The position numbers were made by a program, and so were the translations under genes. From contig CALWXJ010000001.1 of assembly GCA_944385475.1 (NCBI GenBank), positions 1 to 62,988 on the forward strand: a stretch of 62,988 nucleotides of DNA, written 5' to 3'. Source of the stretch: an uncultured Oscillospiraceae bacterium. GTDB lineage: Bacteria > Bacillota > Clostridia > Oscillospirales > Oscillospiraceae. The notes under the pieces were generated by a model. It was given only the letters and a program-made list of their open reading frames with translations, was not told where the DNA came from and searched no databases. Below are positions 61,517 to 62,988 of the stretch, piece by piece (within the stretch, counting starts at the first letter, position 1; each line of letters begins with the position of its first letter).

Positions 61517-62988
61517 TCAATCCAGTGCTTTGGTATCCACGGCAGTGCGGATCTTGGCGGTGAAGTCCTCCAGGCTCATGGCCCCCAGGTCCTCACCGGA
61601 ACGCAGGCGGACAGAGACCGTCTGATTCTCCATATCCCGGTCGCCCACCACCAGCATATAGGGGACCTTTTCCAGGGTGGCCTCCCGGATCTTTTTGCCG
61701 ATCTTTTCATTGCGCTCATCCACTTCCACCCGGAAGCCGGCGGTATCCAGCTTGCGGGAAAGGTCCTTGGCATATTCGCCCGCCCGGTCGGTGACAGGCA
61801 GGATCTTCACCTGGACAGGGGCCAGCCAGGCGGGGAAGGCGCCGGCGAAGTGCTCGGTAATGACGCCGATAAACCGCTCAATAGACCCCAGCACCACACG
61901 GTGGATCATCACAGGGCGGTGCTTCTGGCCATCCTCGCCGGTATACTCCAGCTCAAAGCGCTCCGGCAGCTGGCTGTCCAGCTGGATGGTGCCGCACTGC
62001 CAGGTGCGGCCCAGGGAGTCCGCCAGATGGAAGTCCAGCTTGGGGCCGTAGAAGGCGCCGTCGCCCTCGTTGATGGTGAAATCCTTGCCCATATCGATGA
62101 TGGCGTTTTTCAGGATGTCCTGGTTGCGCTCCCACTCCTCCACGGTGCCGATGTGGTCCTCGGGCATGGTGGAAAGCTCGATGGTGTAGCGCAGGCCGAA
62201 GGTGGAGTACACCTCGTCAAAGAGGCGCACCGTCTCCTGGATCACGTCCTTCATCTGCTCCCGGGTCATGAAGACGTGGGCATCGTCCTGGGTGAAGCAG
62301 CGCACCCGGAAGAGGCCGTGGAGGGCACCGGAGAGCTCGTGGCGGTGCACCAGGCCCAGCTCCCCTACCCGCAGGGGCAGATCCCGGTAGGAATGGGGCT
62401 CGCTGGCGTAGACCAGCATGCCGCCGGGGCAGTTCATGGGCTTGATGGCGTAATCTTCCCCGTCGATGACGGTGGTGTACATGTTCTGCTTATAGTGGTC
62501 CCAGTGGCCGGAGCGCTCCCACAGCTGGCGGTTGAGGATAATGGGGGTGGAGATCTCCACATAGCCGTACTTTTTATGCACCTGGCGCCAGTAGTCGATG
62601 AGGGTGTTTTTCAGCACCATGCCCTTGGGCAGGAAGAAGGGGAAGCCGGGGCCCTCTTCCCGGAGCATGAACAGGCCCAGCTCCCTGCCCAGCCGCCGGT
62701 GGTCCCGCTTCTTGGCCTCCTCGATGCGCTGGAGGTAGGCGTCCAGCTCGTCCTTCTTGGGGAAGGCGATGCCGTAGATCCGCTGCAGGGTCTCCCGGCT
62801 GGAGTCGCCCCGCCAGTAGGCGGCGTTGCAGGCGGTGAGCTTCAGGGCGTTGCCCTTGATGCGGCCGGTGGAGTCCAGGTGGGGGCCGGCGCACAGGTCG
62901 GTGAACTCCCCCTGCTTGTAGAAGGAGATGTGGGCGTCCTCGGGGAGATCGTTGATGAGCTCCACCTTATAGGGCTCGCCCTTCTCCT
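61517..62988 (-). CDS. thrS: Threonyl-tRNA synthetase, C-terminal part (cut by window end)
   Basis: Charges tRNA(Thr) with threonine in the cytosol. About 490 codons are visible and the frame stays open to the window edge, so the N-terminal TGS domain lies outside. Seen are the end of the editing domain (FTDLCAGPHLDSTG), class II motif 1 region, the zinc-site Cys in MNCPGGMLVY, motif 2 FRVRCFTQDDAHVF, motif 3 HRVVLGSIERFIGV and the anticodon-binding domain (about the last 110 residues, VQVKILPVTD). It is truncated only by the window; no damage is seen. Any T-box leader would also be outside. Confidence 0.96.
   Translation of the reverse strand, partial: EKGEPYKVELINDLPEDAHISFYKQGEFTDLCAGPHLDSTGRIKGNALKLTACNAAYWRGDSSRETLQRIYGIAFPKKDELDAYLQRIEEAKKRDHRRLGRELGLFMLREEGPGFPFFLPKGMVLKNTLIDYWRQVHKKYGYVEISTPIILNRQLWERSGHWDHYKQNMYTTVIDGEDYAIKPMNCPGGMLVYASEPHSYRDLPLRVGELGLVHRHELSGALHGLFRVRCFTQDDAHVFMTREQMKDVIQETVRLFDEVYSTFGLRYTIELSTMPEDHIGTVEEWERNQDILKNAIIDMGKDFTINEGDGAFYGPKLDFHLADSLGRTWQCGTIQLDSQLPERFELEYTGEDGQKHRPVMIHRVVLGSIERFIGVITEHFAGAFPAWLAPVQVKILPVTDRAGEYAKDLSRKLDTAGFRVEVDERNEKIGKKIREATLEKVPYMLVVGDRDMENQTVSVRLRSGEDLGAMSLEDFTAKIRTAVDTKALD

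Noticed and set aside
61517-62988. thrS as a truncated pseudogene
   Set aside because: The frame is intact and simply continues past the window edge; all catalytic motifs are present.

Overview
The window is a compact, high-GC piece (by eye around 60 % G+C) of a Firmicutes chromosome. Endospore genes (spoVAD, spoVAE, a SleB-type cortex hydrolase, a PdaA-type deacetylase), an anaerobe's metabolism (methionine gamma-lyase, hexameric glutamate dehydrogenase, FabK rather than FabI), RNase Y and an S-layer-homology protein all point to an endospore-forming Clostridia member. The GC content suggests the Oscillospiraceae (Flavonifractor/Oscillibacter/Dysosmobacter-like); genus is inference only. No tRNA, rRNA, CRISPR array, insertion sequence or prophage was seen.

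Layout. 1-6.3 kb: adenine deaminase, a nicotinamidase-like hydrolase, a small hypothetical, a SleB-like hydrolase, a TIGR04255-type protein and gdhA. 6.3-12.2 kb, minus strand: a TetR-controlled MacAB-type exporter with a clear double operator, behind an exonuclease/endonuclease pair. 12.4-23 kb: PdaA, a GT4 glycosyltransferase, a TetM-like GTPase fused to a Rae1/YacP ribonuclease domain and coupled to a small LspA-like protein, methionine gamma-lyase, and trkA-trkH-aldolase. 23.2-34 kb, plus strand: a complete type II fatty-acid cluster (acpP, accBCDA, fabH, fabK, a FabX-like Fe-S flavoenzyme, fabD, fabG, fabF, fabZ) closed by a MarR-family regulator. 34-48.2 kb: gluQ, a zinc-ribbon/NhaC/CDF operon, spoVAD-spoVAE, a deacetylase lipoprotein, cytidine deaminase, an HtrA protease, a FAD oxidoreductase and an IlvD-like dehydratase with a D-2-hydroxyacid dehydrogenase. 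48.2-63 kb: RNase Y, an amidase, an rRNA methyltransferase, a second MacAB-type exporter ending in an SLH protein, a TAXI-TRAP transporter and the C-terminal part of thrS, which runs off the window.

How it works together. The fab cluster can make malonyl-CoA, load ACP and run the whole elongation cycle. Its operon layout (terminator-like hairpin after acpP, AT-rich palindromes at the acpP promoter, MarR gene at the end) suggests dedicated control. The extra flavoenzyme has a Cys cluster like that of Helicobacter FabX and could be the missing step for anaerobic unsaturated fatty acids. The other stand-out is the GTPase-Rae1 fusion: both parts belong to families that work in the ribosomal A site, so it may be a ribosome-guided mRNA-cleaving translation factor.

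Start codons were chosen from Shine-Dalgarno position and family alignment from memory. Promoters and operators come from reading consensus motifs by eye and are untested.
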